A stretch of 64,000 nucleotides of DNA from Craspedostauros australis (lineage: Eukaryota; Bacillariophyta; Bacillariophyceae; Mastogloiales; Achnanthaceae): positions 1 through 64,000 of the forward strand of contig JAMXDE010000041.1 in assembly GCA_026770025.1 (NCBI GenBank). The letters run 5' to 3'. Positions 48,445 through 59,395 of the stretch are shown one piece after another. Every line of letters begins with the position of its first letter. Within the stretch, counting starts at the first letter, position 1. The translations under genes were made by a program, and so were the position numbers. The notes under the pieces are model-generated. The model was given only the letters and a program-made list of their open reading frames with translations. It had not been told where the DNA came from and ran no database searches.

Positions 48445-48507
48445 GTGTGGTGTGGTGTGGTATGGTATGGTATGGTATGGTATGGTATGGTATGGTGTGG
48501 TATGGTA
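48445..48507. repeat. (TGGTA)n pentanucleotide repeat upstream of MenB
   Basis: About ten pentamers with a few TGGTG variants lie roughly 50-110 bp upstream of the MenB start codon, so likely in its leader or core promoter. Confidence 0.9.
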
Positions 48508-49557
48508 GGCAGTGCCGTTCACAGTATGGTGCAGTATAGTAGAGTAGTAGAATATGAGTGTTGCAACAATGCTCCACTGAGATGAATGTGATTAGAGATG
48601 GGAATGGAATGTGATGGCTCTTGTGTGGTAAGATCTGCAACGAGTATGAGTATCGGCATGTGCGCAGACCTGGAGTCGTCGGCGAAGGGGGCCTGGAAAG
48701 CAGAACCGTTGACTCAGCTGCCTCTGCTCCTGTCAATGTTCGCGTTGGTGAGGCCAAGGCAGAGAAGCGCTTTGTTGTGTGTGATGCCTGGTACTACGAA
48801 CAAGAATACGATACCACCACCAAGTATCCAATACTTGGTACGAAATATCTTGCGCGTCTTCGCTGTCAGCTTGTCCGAATGTTCGACAACAGCAGTTGCG
48901 TTGTGTGAGTGATGTGTACGTCATCACAGCCACACAAGATGTGGCACGGAGACATCTGACGCACGCGTTTGTGACGAGGGAGATGAGGATTGTTGGAATC
49001 TTTTCCTTTGGGTGGGAATTGGTGCGTTGTCGTTTTCCGCGTCGCGTCGCGTGGTCTGGTGTACCGGCACAAGCGACGATGGGTGTCGTTGTTGTCCACG
49101 TTGCCTGACTTTTGCCCACGCATGAGGGCTCGTACGTTGCTGTTTGGTTGATTTCGCTGCAATTGCGAGTGAACAGAGGTATCCCTGCACCACACCAATA
49201 GCTCGTACACATACGGGCGCGGATACGCCGGAGTTTGCGCTGATTTCTGCAGGATGCGTGATGGTCTTGGTGCTCTTTGTCTCTTGTGGTAGATACGAAT
49301 AGTTCGAACGAAATACGTACGCGCGAGAATCGTCGTCTGGTTGATACGTCCGCTGTCTACGTGATGATTGCAGAGGAGAGCGGGTGGCCACGGAGTGACA
49401 TGGGTGGTTCGGATGGTTCCTATCGTGATCTCTGTGTCTCTCTGTCTCACGTGCCAGGCAAACCATCGAAAAAGGCTGCTCCAGAGCAACATCATCGCTT
49501 CTGTCACAAAAAGTCACACAGCACGCTTCTCGACGACAAACAACAACTACGATCATC
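48508..49557. other. Divergent upstream region of MenB and aldolase
   Basis: No gene is recognised. The last 50 bp before the aldolase start are rich in CA/CAA (ACAAACAACAACTACG). Confidence 0.5.
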
Positions 49558-51612
49558 ATGAAGTTCTCCTCCGCCTTCCTCCTTTTGGGCTCCGCCGCCG
49601 CCTTCGCCCCAGCCACCAACTTCGGCGTCCGCAACATGGCCTTGAAGTCTTCCGAGACCTCTGACGAGACCAAGGTACGAATCTCCATTTCGCGGAGGGT
49701 TGGAGATGCGGGCATCTGCCTGCGCTTCGCATGTGTTGAATCTTTGACGTGCCGCGTGGTTCCCACTGGACTGTGCATATACCTGCAAGCTTGGAGCAGC
49801 ATGGACATCTTACCAAAATGGTGCAGCGATCATCGATCGTCAACGTGGCTCGCCGCAGCGGCGTCGCCACGCGCATCATCAAATTTCACGAAAAGATACG
49901 CCCTCAATACACCTCACAAAACATGCCAACGCGTCAGAATGCAAATGAAAAATGGAGGCACCTTGGAATGCAGTGCGCAATGTAATATCGCTCATTTCCT
50001 CACCTTTCCTTCCCTCCCTCTCATCACCATGGACTCCATCCGATATTGCAATGATGGACACCGCATGCACACGAACGAATATGGTGTACTGTCATCTGTT
50101 TCGTCCGTGGGTGTTTTCGTCTTCCATGTTCTGTTGTGATTTGATTCTTGGAATTGATGATGACGTACTTCATTTCCGCCACATTGGTCGTCAATCAAAT
50201 TTTCCATGAACTTCTCCATGAACCAAATCAACTGATCCTGCATCAACTGCCCTCGAAATGGAACAATTCACCAACCGACGATGTAATCAATGGAATTCGA
50301 AACTTCATGACGTCGCTTCATGGAAACGCAATGGAAATGGAATACCACACCGTCCTCTTCTGTCTGAACGGCGTTTCTTGACGGCTTCTGATGCCCACGA
50401 ACGATCACATCCAACGACGCAAACTGATTGATTGATTCGTCACGATACGTGCGGTAATACCCACCTCAATGACAACGACAACATCGACAACAACGTCAAC
50501 ATCAAAAACTTGCGCACCCACAGGCATTCGCCAAGCTCCCAGCTTCCGTCAAGCCAGGTGTCGTGACCGGAAAGGCCCTCGTCGACCTCCTCGAGCACGC
50601 CAAGAAGGAGGGATTCGCCATCCCAGGAGTCAACGTCGTCGGAGGAAACTCTATCAACGCATGCATGGAGGCCGCCGCCAAGTACGGTGGACCAATCATG
50701 GTCACCTTCTCCAAGGGAGGTGGACAGTTCATCGCCGGAAAGTCTCTCTCCAACGATGCCGACTCCGCCTCCATCGCCGGATCCATCGCCGCCGCCAAGC
50801 ACGTCCGTGAGGTCGCCGAGCTCTACGGAGTCCCAGTCGTCCTCCACACCGATCACTGCCAGAAGGCGTGGTTGCCATGGATCGACGGTCTCTATGCCGC
50901 CAGCGAGGAGTACTACAAGCTCCACGGAGAGCCACTCTTCTCCTCCCACATGCTCGACCTCTCCGAGGAGCCACTCGAGGAGAACATCGGCATCTGCAAG
51001 CAGTACATGGAGAAGTTCGCCAAGATCGATATCCTCCTCGAATTCGAGCTCGGTGTCACCGGAGGAGAGGAGGACGGTGTCGACAACACTGACATCGACT
51101 CCAGCCGCCTCTACACCCAGCCAGAGGAGGTCTACTACGCCTACCAGGAGCTCTCCCAGGTTCCAAACGCAGCCTTCACCTGCGCCGCTTCCTTCGGAAA
51201 CGTCCACGGTGTCTACGCCCCAGGAAACGTCGAGCTCCGACCGGTCATCCTCCACAACACCCAGAAGTACATCCAGGAGAAGATCGGAGGTGATGAGGAC
51301 AAGCCAATGCTCTTCGTCTTCCACGGAGGATCCGGCTCCTCCCCGGATGACATCCAGTACGCCATCGATGCCGGCGTCATCAAGATGAACATCGACACTG
51401 ACACCCAGTGGGCCTACTGGGACGGTGTCCGCGCCTACGAGGCCGCGAACCGCGAATACCTGCAGGCGCAGATCGGAAACCCAGACGGTGACGACATCCC
51501 AAACAAGAAGTACTACGACCCACGCATGATGCTCCGCGCCGGAGAGGAAGCCATGGCCGCTCGTTTGTGCCAGGCCGCCGAAGACTTGAACTGCGTCAAC
51601 GTCCTCAACTAA
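49558..51612 (+). CDS. FBA: Fructose-1,6-bisphosphate aldolase class II, plastid
   Basis: Exons are 49558-49674 and 50524-51612 (donor GTACGA, acceptor CCACAG, phase 0), giving 401 residues. It is a Zn-dependent aldolase of the Calvin cycle and plastid glycolysis. The leader MKFSSAFLLLGSAAAFAP is the ASAFAP plastid presequence, and exon 1 holds the leader only. The mature part follows the E. coli FbaA type: VLHTDHCQKAWLPWIDG (Zn ligand His and catalytic Asp), SSHMLDLSEEPLEENI, ELGVTGGEEDGVDN, ASFGNVHGVYAPGNV and FHGGSGSSPDDI. Codon use is strongly biased (CCA, GGA, CTC, ATC), as expected of a highly expressed gene. The 849-bp intron is long for this window. The gene is convergent with enolase. 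Confidence 0.96.
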
Positions 51613-52605
51613 ATGGTCGCACTGCTGATACTCAAATAGTTTAGTATAGTATCCTGGTATACTTTGTACCCACTCCAGCACAATTGTCTTCCAGCAGAGT
51701 GCTCGTGTTTCCGTCAAGAACCATGATGAGCGCCCTGAATCGCGGGTATGCACTCTGCCTTTTCATTCCATTTTTCCGACTCTCTTGACGAGAAGCCAGC
51801 AACCGCCATCCCAGCATGTGTTGCACGATGCTCTGCACGGAGCGTCAAGTCGGCCTGAAGCAACACTCGTGCGGACAGACGCAGTTCAGATGGGCTTCCT
51901 TCATGTGATGACCAAGAGTCCGTTTGCCTCCTCACGGGGTGCTGAGCGGGTCCAAACTCGTACTACAAGTATGCGGCACCAGAAGAGCTGCAGCGACTCG
52001 ATCTCACTTCATTCACCATTTGACACTCAACGCCCCCACACATCAATCAGTTACGCACAATCCATGGATGGGCATGCCAAAGGGACGCGCGCCTCCAGCG
52101 ACCTTAGGAAGGCGCAAGCAATAAGAGCAGAGTCCTCGAATATGCAATCGCCGGCAGGAACAACTGCCCACGCAACCTCACGCATGTACCATATGTAACT
52201 CTCCTCTGCCTGTCGCTGGGCAGACCATGAATGTTCAAAAAACTCATTTCGTCTATTTTGCGACTGGTGTGTGTTTGGTTGCCGACATACTCCTACTCTC
52301 ATGTAAGTACTCGCAGGGTGCTTGGAAATGCTTTGAAGCAATCACTCTGCGAGCACACTGCACGCACAAGCGCGGACGGGGGTCCTTGACCATACAATAT
52401 CGGCGAAGGAGCGGAATGCTGGCGTTGGTGCTGCAAATTCTGTTTCGAACCCGCCGAGCAGCGGCGCCGGCGAAGTCAACAACAGAAAGAAGGTCAGCTA
52501 TCCCCGTAGACATGCGCTGCCTCCTCTCCCTTCTGAACGTTGCCGGGCCATCCGTCCGCTTCTCCTCCCAAACTCTTCGGTTCATCTTCAGGGCGATGCG
52601 CGAAT
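51613..52605. other. Intergenic between convergent aldolase and enolase
   Basis: No gene is recognised; the short frames have no motifs. Confidence 0.5.
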
Positions 52606-54254
52606 TTATGCCATCCAGGCTGGTGTGCGGAATCCTGCACCTGGGTAGACGGCGGTACCTGCCAGCTCCTCCTCGATACGGAGGAGCTGGTTGTACTTGG
52701 CAGTTCGCTCTCCACGGCATGGAGCACCGGTCTTGATCTGACCGGTTCCGAGACCGACGGCCAGGTCGGCGATGTAGTTGTCCTCGGTCTCTCCGGAGCG
52801 GTGGGACGTCATGACGCCCCATCCGTTCTGCTTGGAGAGCTTGACGGCGTCGATAGATTCGGAGATGGAACCGATCTGATTGACCTTGAGGAGGAGGCAG
52901 TTGGCGGCCTTCTGCTCGATGGCTTCGGTGATCTTGAGCGGGTTGGTGACGGTGAGATCATCTCCGACGATCTGGACCGCCTCGCCGACCTCGGCGACGA
53001 TCTTGGACCAGTTGACCCAGTCATCCTGATCGAATGGATCTTCGATGGTGACGATTGGGTACTTGTCGATGATCTTCTTGTAGAGGGCGATCATCTCGTC
53101 ACCGGAGAGGACCTGCGATGGATCCTTCTCGGCGGCCTTGAAGTCGAGGTCGTAGGCGTCCTCTCCAGCGACCTTGAATTCGGAACTGGCAACGTCCAAA
53201 CCGACGCTGACCTTGTCGAGGTATCCTGCCATCTCGGAGGCCTCCATGATCATGTCAAGACCGGACTCGACGTCGCATGGCGGGGCGAAGCCACCCTCGT
53301 CACCGATCAGGGTGGCATCACCGCCGAACTTGGTCTGGATGACCTTCTTGAGGTTGTGGAAGACCTCGCATCCGATCTGCATGGACTCGCTGAATGTCTC
53401 TGCACCGGTTGGGATGACGAAGAATTCCTGGAAGGGGAGCTTGTTACCTGCGTGCTCACCTCCGTTGATGACATTGAAGCATGGGACTGGGAGAGTCTCT
53501 GGGATTGGGTTTCCTGCGATGTCGGCGTAGTGCTTCCAGAGCGGGATTCCACGGTTGGCGGCGCCGGCCTTTCCGATGGCAAGGGAGACTGCGCGCGTTG
53601 GCATGGCGATGCGTTGATGCACGAGTGCGAGTATTGGTCATTTCGATTTTGTGGGAGAATGGTGTAGAAAAGCATGAGAAAGAATGGATTAGAAATGGAA
53701 GAGGAGGTGATGGCTCTAGAGCTCCTCCGTTCTTCTATGGGATTTGCGCCACCGCCACCGCCAGCAGCAGCAGCAGTAGAAAAGGCAGTAGAAGCAGAGC
53801 AATAATAGCACCACCAATTGTAGCAGGGCAGGCGGCTGAACATGGTAAACTTACTTCCGAGAATGGCGTTGGCTCCGACATTAGCCTTGTTCGGGGTTCC
53901 GTCCACCTTGAGCATGGCTTCGTCGATTCCGCGCTGGTCGGCAGGATCCATTCCCATGATGGTGTCGGCCAGGACGGTGTTGACGTTCTCAACAGCCTTG
54001 GCGCATCCCTTTCCCATGTAGCGGGCTCCGCCATCGCGAAGCTCGTGGGCCTCGTAGATGCCGGTGGAGGCGCCGGACGGCACAGAGGCGGTGAAGGTGC
54101 CCTTGTCGGTGGTGATGTCGACCTCGACGGTCGGGTTGCCACGAGAGTCAATGATCTCGCGTCCGCGCACGCCTGTGATGGCGCTCATCGACCGCTTGGC
54201 GATGGCCGATGTGGATTGGCTGCGGGCGATGGCGCGGGAGAAGCTGGTCAACAT
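52606..54254 (-). CDS. ENO: Enolase, mitochondrial-type leader
   Basis: Exons are 54254-53855 and 53588-52606 (donor GTAAGT, acceptor CGCAG), giving 460 residues; the join gives [20 protein letters not shown]. It converts 2-phosphoglycerate to phosphoenolpyruvate. It shows [15 protein letters not shown], the Ser loop [64 protein letters not shown] and [22 protein letters not shown]. The start [20 protein letters not shown], then RSMSAI, is basic and Ser-rich without acidic residues, like a mitochondrial presequence; diatoms are known to run the lower half of glycolysis in mitochondria. Codon use is biased like the aldolase gene. Confidence 0.96.
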
Positions 54255-55382
54255 GGTGAGGCTGGTGAAGCTGGTGGGAGGGGTGCGGATGGGGGGATCT
54301 TTGGGTTTTGTGGATTCCTGCTTTTTGTGGGCATCATCGACGACAGAGCTGCCGCAGTCGCGACCGCAGCCAGCGCGGACAACGACAACGAGCTAGTGCC
54401 CCAGCAACGACGACATGGACGAGACAAGAGAGGTGCCGCGGCAGCTGGTGGCAGCGGTTGTCGTCCCGGTGCCAGAATCGGTGATGTCGCCAGAACCGTC
54501 GAATTTGGCCGCTCTCTCCTCCCTTGGTGGCCTCCCCCTTGCTTTCTCGCCTTGCGTTCGGTCGTTCGTTCATTGGTGCGTGGAGGGATCCGAACTTCGG
54601 GATGTTGGGGGTTGGTACGACTATGTGGCATGATGTGATGCGTGTGAGATCTTTTTGTCGTTCACACAACAACGCAAAAAGATTCGTGGCGTGTGGAGTC
54701 CGGATCAGAACCTCCGTCTGCCAATGCGAACTTCTGATTGGTCCAGAGTGTTCGCATACCCGTACGAACGAACGCGAAGACCCCGCAAAAATACAACTGA
54801 ATCGGAAGAATCGTACGTTCCAAAGGTTGCTCTGTGTGCATTTGCGTGGCGCGGGAGCGGTGATGTCGACGATGCTCCACCTTCAAGCGGGACGAAAAGG
54901 CGGAAGACGAAAGGAGAGGAGGAGGAGGGGGATCGTCCTCTCTCCGTCGAGAGCGGAGCGGGGCGAGGAGGAAGGCTACGTTTGCAATCGTAGAGTGCAC
55001 AGTACTAGCCATGGATAATGCAATACGACTACTTCCTTTGAACTCGAGACTGATGTGCATGTGCACGAGATATGATAGTGCGGGCGCCATGAAGACAACG
55101 CGCATCCTAATGTCCGTACGTCTCTCTGAAGCGCAGTGTAATAATAATGGAGTAGTAAAATAATAGGATACTCTCTCTCTCTCTCTGGAGAGATTCAAGT
55201 GTTTCACTCTGTTCTGCGAACGCCACACAAAGATCTACTAATATAATATAATAGTAATGCATTATACAATAGGATTATGTATTTATTACTTAATGCTGTA
55301 CGAATGATCGACTCTCTATATGCGTGCATGCTTCACGACAATACGAGTATGTGTGGTGCGTAGATAAACCACAGTACCAAAA
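54255..55382. other. Intergenic upstream of enolase / downstream of metacaspase
   Basis: No gene is recognised. There is a CT/AG hairpin at 55,170-55,193 (about 200 bp past the metacaspase stop) and AT-rich DNA at 55.24-55.30 kb. Confidence 0.5.
55170..55193. terminator. (CT)n/(AG)n hairpin downstream of metacaspase
   Basis: A CT run is followed by GGAGAG, 190-213 bp past the stop. It resembles the elements after PSMB4, NDUFAF7 and MenB. Its role is unknown. Confidence 0.3.
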
Positions 55383-57017
55383 TCAGTCCTCGTCTCCTCC
55401 GGACATAATGCTACCCAGAAGGGTGAACACGAAGGACAAGAAGTTGCAATTGTCTCCATCATCCGCATCCATGTCACCTCCCCAACCACCGCCGACATCA
55501 TCATTGCCGTATCCGTATCCGAACGCATCGCTTGTGCCACCTGCATCACCGGCATCCGCATAGTTGGCGTAACCAGCATCCTGCGTGTAACCAGTGTCCT
55601 GCGTGTAACCGGTGTTCTGCGTGTAATCAACTGCATCTGTTGTGGCAGCTGCATCACCACCGTTTGATTCGCCCCACGTGTCGCCGTAGCCTTGTTGTTC
55701 TGCGGCTTCGCCAGTGTTGTTCCTGCCATCACCAAACAGTGGCTCGTCATCGTCACCAAGTCCAAGATCGTACTCTCTCGGAGTCGCGTTCGCGTACTCA
55801 TCCAGAGCATCATCATCGAATCCTGCAACATCTGCGCCGTACCCACTGCCATCACCTGCATACCCGAGATCTGCACCATCAATATCCGCCGCGGTATCCT
55901 CCGCCAAAATGCCCTGGTATTCAGTCATGTCTTCGCCAGTCACATCCTCGAAATGATCTGTCACATCGCCGAATCCATGCGGGAGCATCCCACCGGAAAG
56001 CAGATACAGGAACGCCAGGTTACTCAGGAAGTCCATGTGCGGTGTCATCATGGAATTGCCCAGCATGCCACCGCCCTTCTCGCCGATGGTCGTGGGACGG
56101 AAGCTGTACGGAAGGTCCAGGACGGACCCGGAATGGCAGCAATCCAGCAAGCACGTCACCGTCACGCCCGCTGGCATCGGTTGGACGAAGTGCGTGAATA
56201 ACGAAAAGTCGCGAATCTGCCCGCGATGGTTGTGATCCACCGGGATCAAGGTCTGGTCGTAGTCCTTTTGCTTCGTCTTGAAGAGGTTGCCCTGCGGCAT
56301 GAGGAGACCGCCATGACCGGAGTAGTGGAAGAAAACGGAATCACCGGGTGCGGAAGCCTTGACCAAGGCCTGCAGGCTTCGCATGATGTTCTGTCGGGTG
56401 GGGTACTTGTGCACGCCGTCATCCATCAGGACCAGAATATCCTGCTGCGGAAATCCATGGTGGCTCATCAGATACTGCTTCATGTTCAGCACATCGTTGT
56501 GGCATCCTCTCAATTCGCCATTCTGCCCGCGGTAGTTGATGCCAACCAACAGCGCCCGGCGCCGTCCACCGCCCACCGCCAATTGGAACGGCGTGCAACC
56601 CAAATCCAGAGGACGGCTGCTTGACAGCTGGGGTATCTGCGAGTACCCTTCCTGTTGCAGATTCTGTCGTAGTTCGACCAGAACGCTTTGGAAGGAAGCC
56701 GAGATCTCATTACTCATATTGTGTGAATGGTGTTGTTGTTGCTGCTGCTGTTGATGTTGTCTCCAGAGTATCTTCAACAGCTGACTCGTGCAGGCACCTC
56801 CGGCACGGCCAGCGGGATTCGGTAGCTGATTGGCTACATTGGACACATCCGCGGAAGTTTGCTGATCCTCGCATCCGCTGATCATGCGCACTTCCGCAGG
56901 AATGAGAGACGAGGCTTGGTTCAGAAACCTCTGCTGATTGACCACCGAGACGTTCGGCGATGCAGCTGAAGGTGGCTGCATGCTTCTGCCTTTCTTCTTT
57001 CTCCGGAACAGAGCCAT
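55383..57017 (-). CDS. Type III metacaspase (p10 before p20)
   Basis: The product has 544 residues from ATG 57017 (MALFRRKKKGRS). Metacaspases are Cys proteases that cut after Arg/Lys. A p10-like domain lies first, residues about 45-140: ISGCEDQQTSADVSNVANQ through GYSQIPQLSSSRPLDLG. The p20 domain follows (about 152-310): ALLVGINYRGQNGELRGCHN, catalytic His235 in HYSGHGG and Cys294 in LLDCCHSGSV. This reversed order defines type III, reported from algae with secondary plastids. Cys293 stands directly before the catalytic Cys. Between the domains is a Gln/His run. The tail (310-544) is acidic and Gly/Asp/Tyr-rich with YTQDTGYTQDAGY repeats and ends in a short hydrophobic stretch, LSFVFTLLGSIM. 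Confidence 0.93.
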   Translation of the reverse strand: MALFRRKKKGRSMQPPSAASPNVSVVNQQRFLNQASSLIPAEVRMISGCEDQQTSADVSNVANQLPNPAGRAGGACTSQLLKILWRQHQQQQQQQHHSHNMSNEISASFQSVLVELRQNLQQEGYSQIPQLSSSRPLDLGCTPFQLAVGGGRRRALLVGINYRGQNGELRGCHNDVLNMKQYLMSHHGFPQQDILVLMDDGVHKYPTRQNIMRSLQALVKASAPGDSVFFHYSGHGGLLMPQGNLFKTKQKDYDQTLIPVDHNHRGQIRDFSLFTHFVQPMPAGVTVTCLLDCCHSGSVLDLPYSFRPTTIGEKGGGMLGNSMMTPHMDFLSNLAFLYLLSGGMLPHGFGDVTDHFEDVTGEDMTEYQGILAEDTAADIDGADLGYAGDGSGYGADVAGFDDDALDEYANATPREYDLGLGDDDEPLFGDGRNNTGEAAEQQGYGDTWGESNGGDAAATTDAVDYTQNTGYTQDTGYTQDAGYANYADAGDAGGTSDAFGYGYGNDDVGGGWGGDMDADDGDNCNFLSFVFTLLGSIMSGGDED

Positions 57018-58102
57018 GCTCAAGCTGTTGCTGCGTCAATGGTCGCCACCGTCGTCGCTATCGCTATTGTTGTCGTTGTTGTTATTGCCGTTACCGTCCC
57101 CTCCTGCGATGCTTGCCTTGGGCAGTTCAGTCGCGAAGTATCGAGGTGGAAGTATAGTTAGTAGTAGTACTCTCTGAAATAGATCAGAGTGTGATGCGCA
57201 GCCCGCGTGGCCAAGACTTTGTGGGGATGACAACAGCACCAACATCAGTTGACACCAATGACAGTGACGGTGGTGGAGATTGTTGTTGCTCGTTTGTGTT
57301 CTTTGTTGTTTCGTGAGTCGATTTCGAGATTCCGAAACAAGATCCGCGAAGCTGTCGAAAATTTGATCGTGTTTCTCTTGCATATCTGAAATGAGTGACG
57401 TCATCTCCCGAAATCACAGTCGTGGATACAACAATGAAGAAAGAGACGAACTCACAATTTGTGTGTGTGTCTGTTTTCGTCGACGGCCGAGCGCCGTGGT
57501 GTGTTGTGGATGTGCGCTGCCGTTGGAGCCAACGATTTGAAGATGGCGAGAGGTGCGCGAAGGGTCCAAAGGGAGGATGAGTTGCTCCAGCTGGACAGAA
57601 GAAGGCAAGTGGACGAGCCCCCTGGAGCAGTCATGTGAAAGATAGAACAACGATTATGGGAGAGGGCTAATGGATTCGATGTTTACGAGGGGAATCGTGC
57701 GCACGAGCATGTGGCACGACCATGATCACTGAAATTTGCGAGGCCGACCCAACAGTCCTCTGCGCATCTTTTCCTCCCGCTGAGGGCACTATGTATGTGT
57801 TCTGTCGAGTACTATAGAATATATGGTACACACCTTGCCCATTGTAGAGAGGGGCCTGTTGCAAACAACCTCAATAACAGCATCCAGAGTCACAGCTCAA
57901 GAGCGCGGCCTTGTCATCAAATGTCGAGCGCAACCGTACGAGGAATCACTTCATAAGGCCAGCCACTACTACCACCCTCTCCATCTCCGTCTCTCGATCG
58001 TTGTCATCATTACGAGGGTTGCTACGTTTTCAAGGTCTGTTTGAACCAGCCTCTCCAGAACATCCTTCGCACAGCACTTCCGCAGCAACAACTGCATCAA
58101 CC
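57018..58102. other. Divergent upstream region of metacaspase and Cys-rich membrane protein
   Basis: No gene is recognised. Frames on both strands are low-complexity. Confidence 0.5.
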
Positions 58103-59395
58103 ATGAACACTCCATCGACCAGACGAAGGCGAATTGACTGGGGTCGCAATGGCGGCATCGACAGGACGATCGCGGCGACTGCTGCAGTTCTGCTCGTCAC
58201 TGCCGCGCAGATCAGTGCCGCCGACATCATCCATCCCCAGCAGCCCAATCTGGTGCTGGACATGGATCGCCCCATCACGTACAGCCACCAAGCGGGGGCC
58301 GTCAATTCCAAGACGAAGCAGATGACGATGGGAGAATGTCAACCGTGTGCCAACGGCGACAGCATCATCGACGATTCGTACACGAATGATGACGGAGAAC
58401 AGGAGGTTGGAGAATGTGCCGCGTTGGCCACCAAAACTCTGAAGATTTCACCCACGGCGGGTGAAGAATGTCGGCTGCAGCAGCTGGCGAACTACCAGAA
58501 CGATTGCTGCCCGCAACCCCCACGAGGTGTCTGTTCTTTGTGCCCCGACGGCGGGGTCTTCGACCCTCTGACCATCGTGCCATCATTAAGCGGAGGCGAC
58601 AGAGACAGCCGGACCTGCTCCGATCTCGTCGTCGGAGATTTGAATACGAACACAGACACGGGGAGCCAGGGCAGGCACTACCCCTTCCTCGACTACCTCT
58701 TCACCCCGGGAGATTGTTCGGACACGCTGCTGCAACGAAGCGCGGCATGGTGCAAGTGCCCTGGCAAAGAGGCGGAATGCAGCCTGTGCCCCACCGGCAA
58801 ACGATCGAGCAAATCCAGCCACACGGTCCGCACGGAGAAGGTGTTCTACGGCTGGGACTGTGACGCCTTCGAACTCGTGGCGTCGTGGTTTACGCATGAC
58901 GAGTGCTCGTACATGGTGGCGAATATTCTCGAATTCGACGCTCCTGCTTTCTGCGGGTGCGAGGACAGCGGACCACCGCCCGACATTTGTTCGCTGTGCG
59001 GCGATGAACTGGACAACGGGGCGGTCCTGAATCCTGACGAAATGCTCGATGACGACGAGTACTCGTGTCAGGATCTTGCGACTTCGCTGCGGTTCATCCC
59101 GAATGAATCCACGTGTGATCGTCTGTTGGAGAATTATCACGACAATGGTTTCTACGAGACCTGCTGCACCGTCCGAACGACGCCTTCGTTGATCGGAGAT
59201 GACGAGAATGAAAGTGTTGATGAGGATGCACCGGAAAAGAAAGCAAGCGCTGCCGGTTTGTTCAGGAGCAACGTTGCCTGGCTGGCTGCCTCGGTGGCTG
59301 GGGCCTTCGTCCTCCTCGTCTTTGCTGGCTGGCACTTGTGTGGTCGTCGACGACCGGGTCAGCGTCTGAAGTTTAGCGAGTCCTTTGACTTGTGA
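58103..59395 (+). CDS. Cys-rich type I membrane protein
   Basis: The product has 430 residues; ATG 58103 (CATCAACCATG) puts a signal peptide first (RTIAATAAVLLVTAAQISAA). The outer part has several Cys modules: CQPCANG, CSLCPDGG, CSLCPTGK and CSLCGDE, each followed 25-60 residues later by further Cys (DCCPQPP, WCKCPG, FCGC, CCTV). A single membrane span, AWLAASVAGAFVLLVFAGW, lies near residue 395, followed by a short basic tail CGRRRPGQR. It is probably a cell-surface or endomembrane protein with the repeats outside. Proteins with CxLCpdG modules are common in diatoms but lack a named function. I know of no partner. Confidence 0.82.
   Translation: MNTPSTRRRRIDWGRNGGIDRTIAATAAVLLVTAAQISAADIIHPQQPNLVLDMDRPITYSHQAGAVNSKTKQMTMGECQPCANGDSIIDDSYTNDDGEQEVGECAALATKTLKISPTAGEECRLQQLANYQNDCCPQPPRGVCSLCPDGGVFDPLTIVPSLSGGDRDSRTCSDLVVGDLNTNTDTGSQGRHYPFLDYLFTPGDCSDTLLQRSAAWCKCPGKEAECSLCPTGKRSSKSSHTVRTEKVFYGWDCDAFELVASWFTHDECSYMVANILEFDAPAFCGCEDSGPPPDICSLCGDELDNGAVLNPDEMLDDDEYSCQDLATSLRFIPNESTCDRLLENYHDNGFYETCCTVRTTPSLIGDDENESVDEDAPEKKASAAGLFRSNVAWLAASVAGAFVLLVFAGWHLCGRRRPGQRLKFSESFDL

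Noticed and set aside
50440-51753. 437-residue minus-strand frame over the aldolase
   Set aside because: Antisense shadow created by the strong codon bias of the aldolase gene.
52540-53667. 375-residue plus-strand frame over enolase
   Set aside because: Antisense shadow of the biased enolase codons; no family features.
57036-57404. Minus-strand frame upstream of metacaspase as a first exon
   Set aside because: No splice join gives a sensible protein and the metacaspase already has a good ATG; the end is Asn/Asp low complexity.
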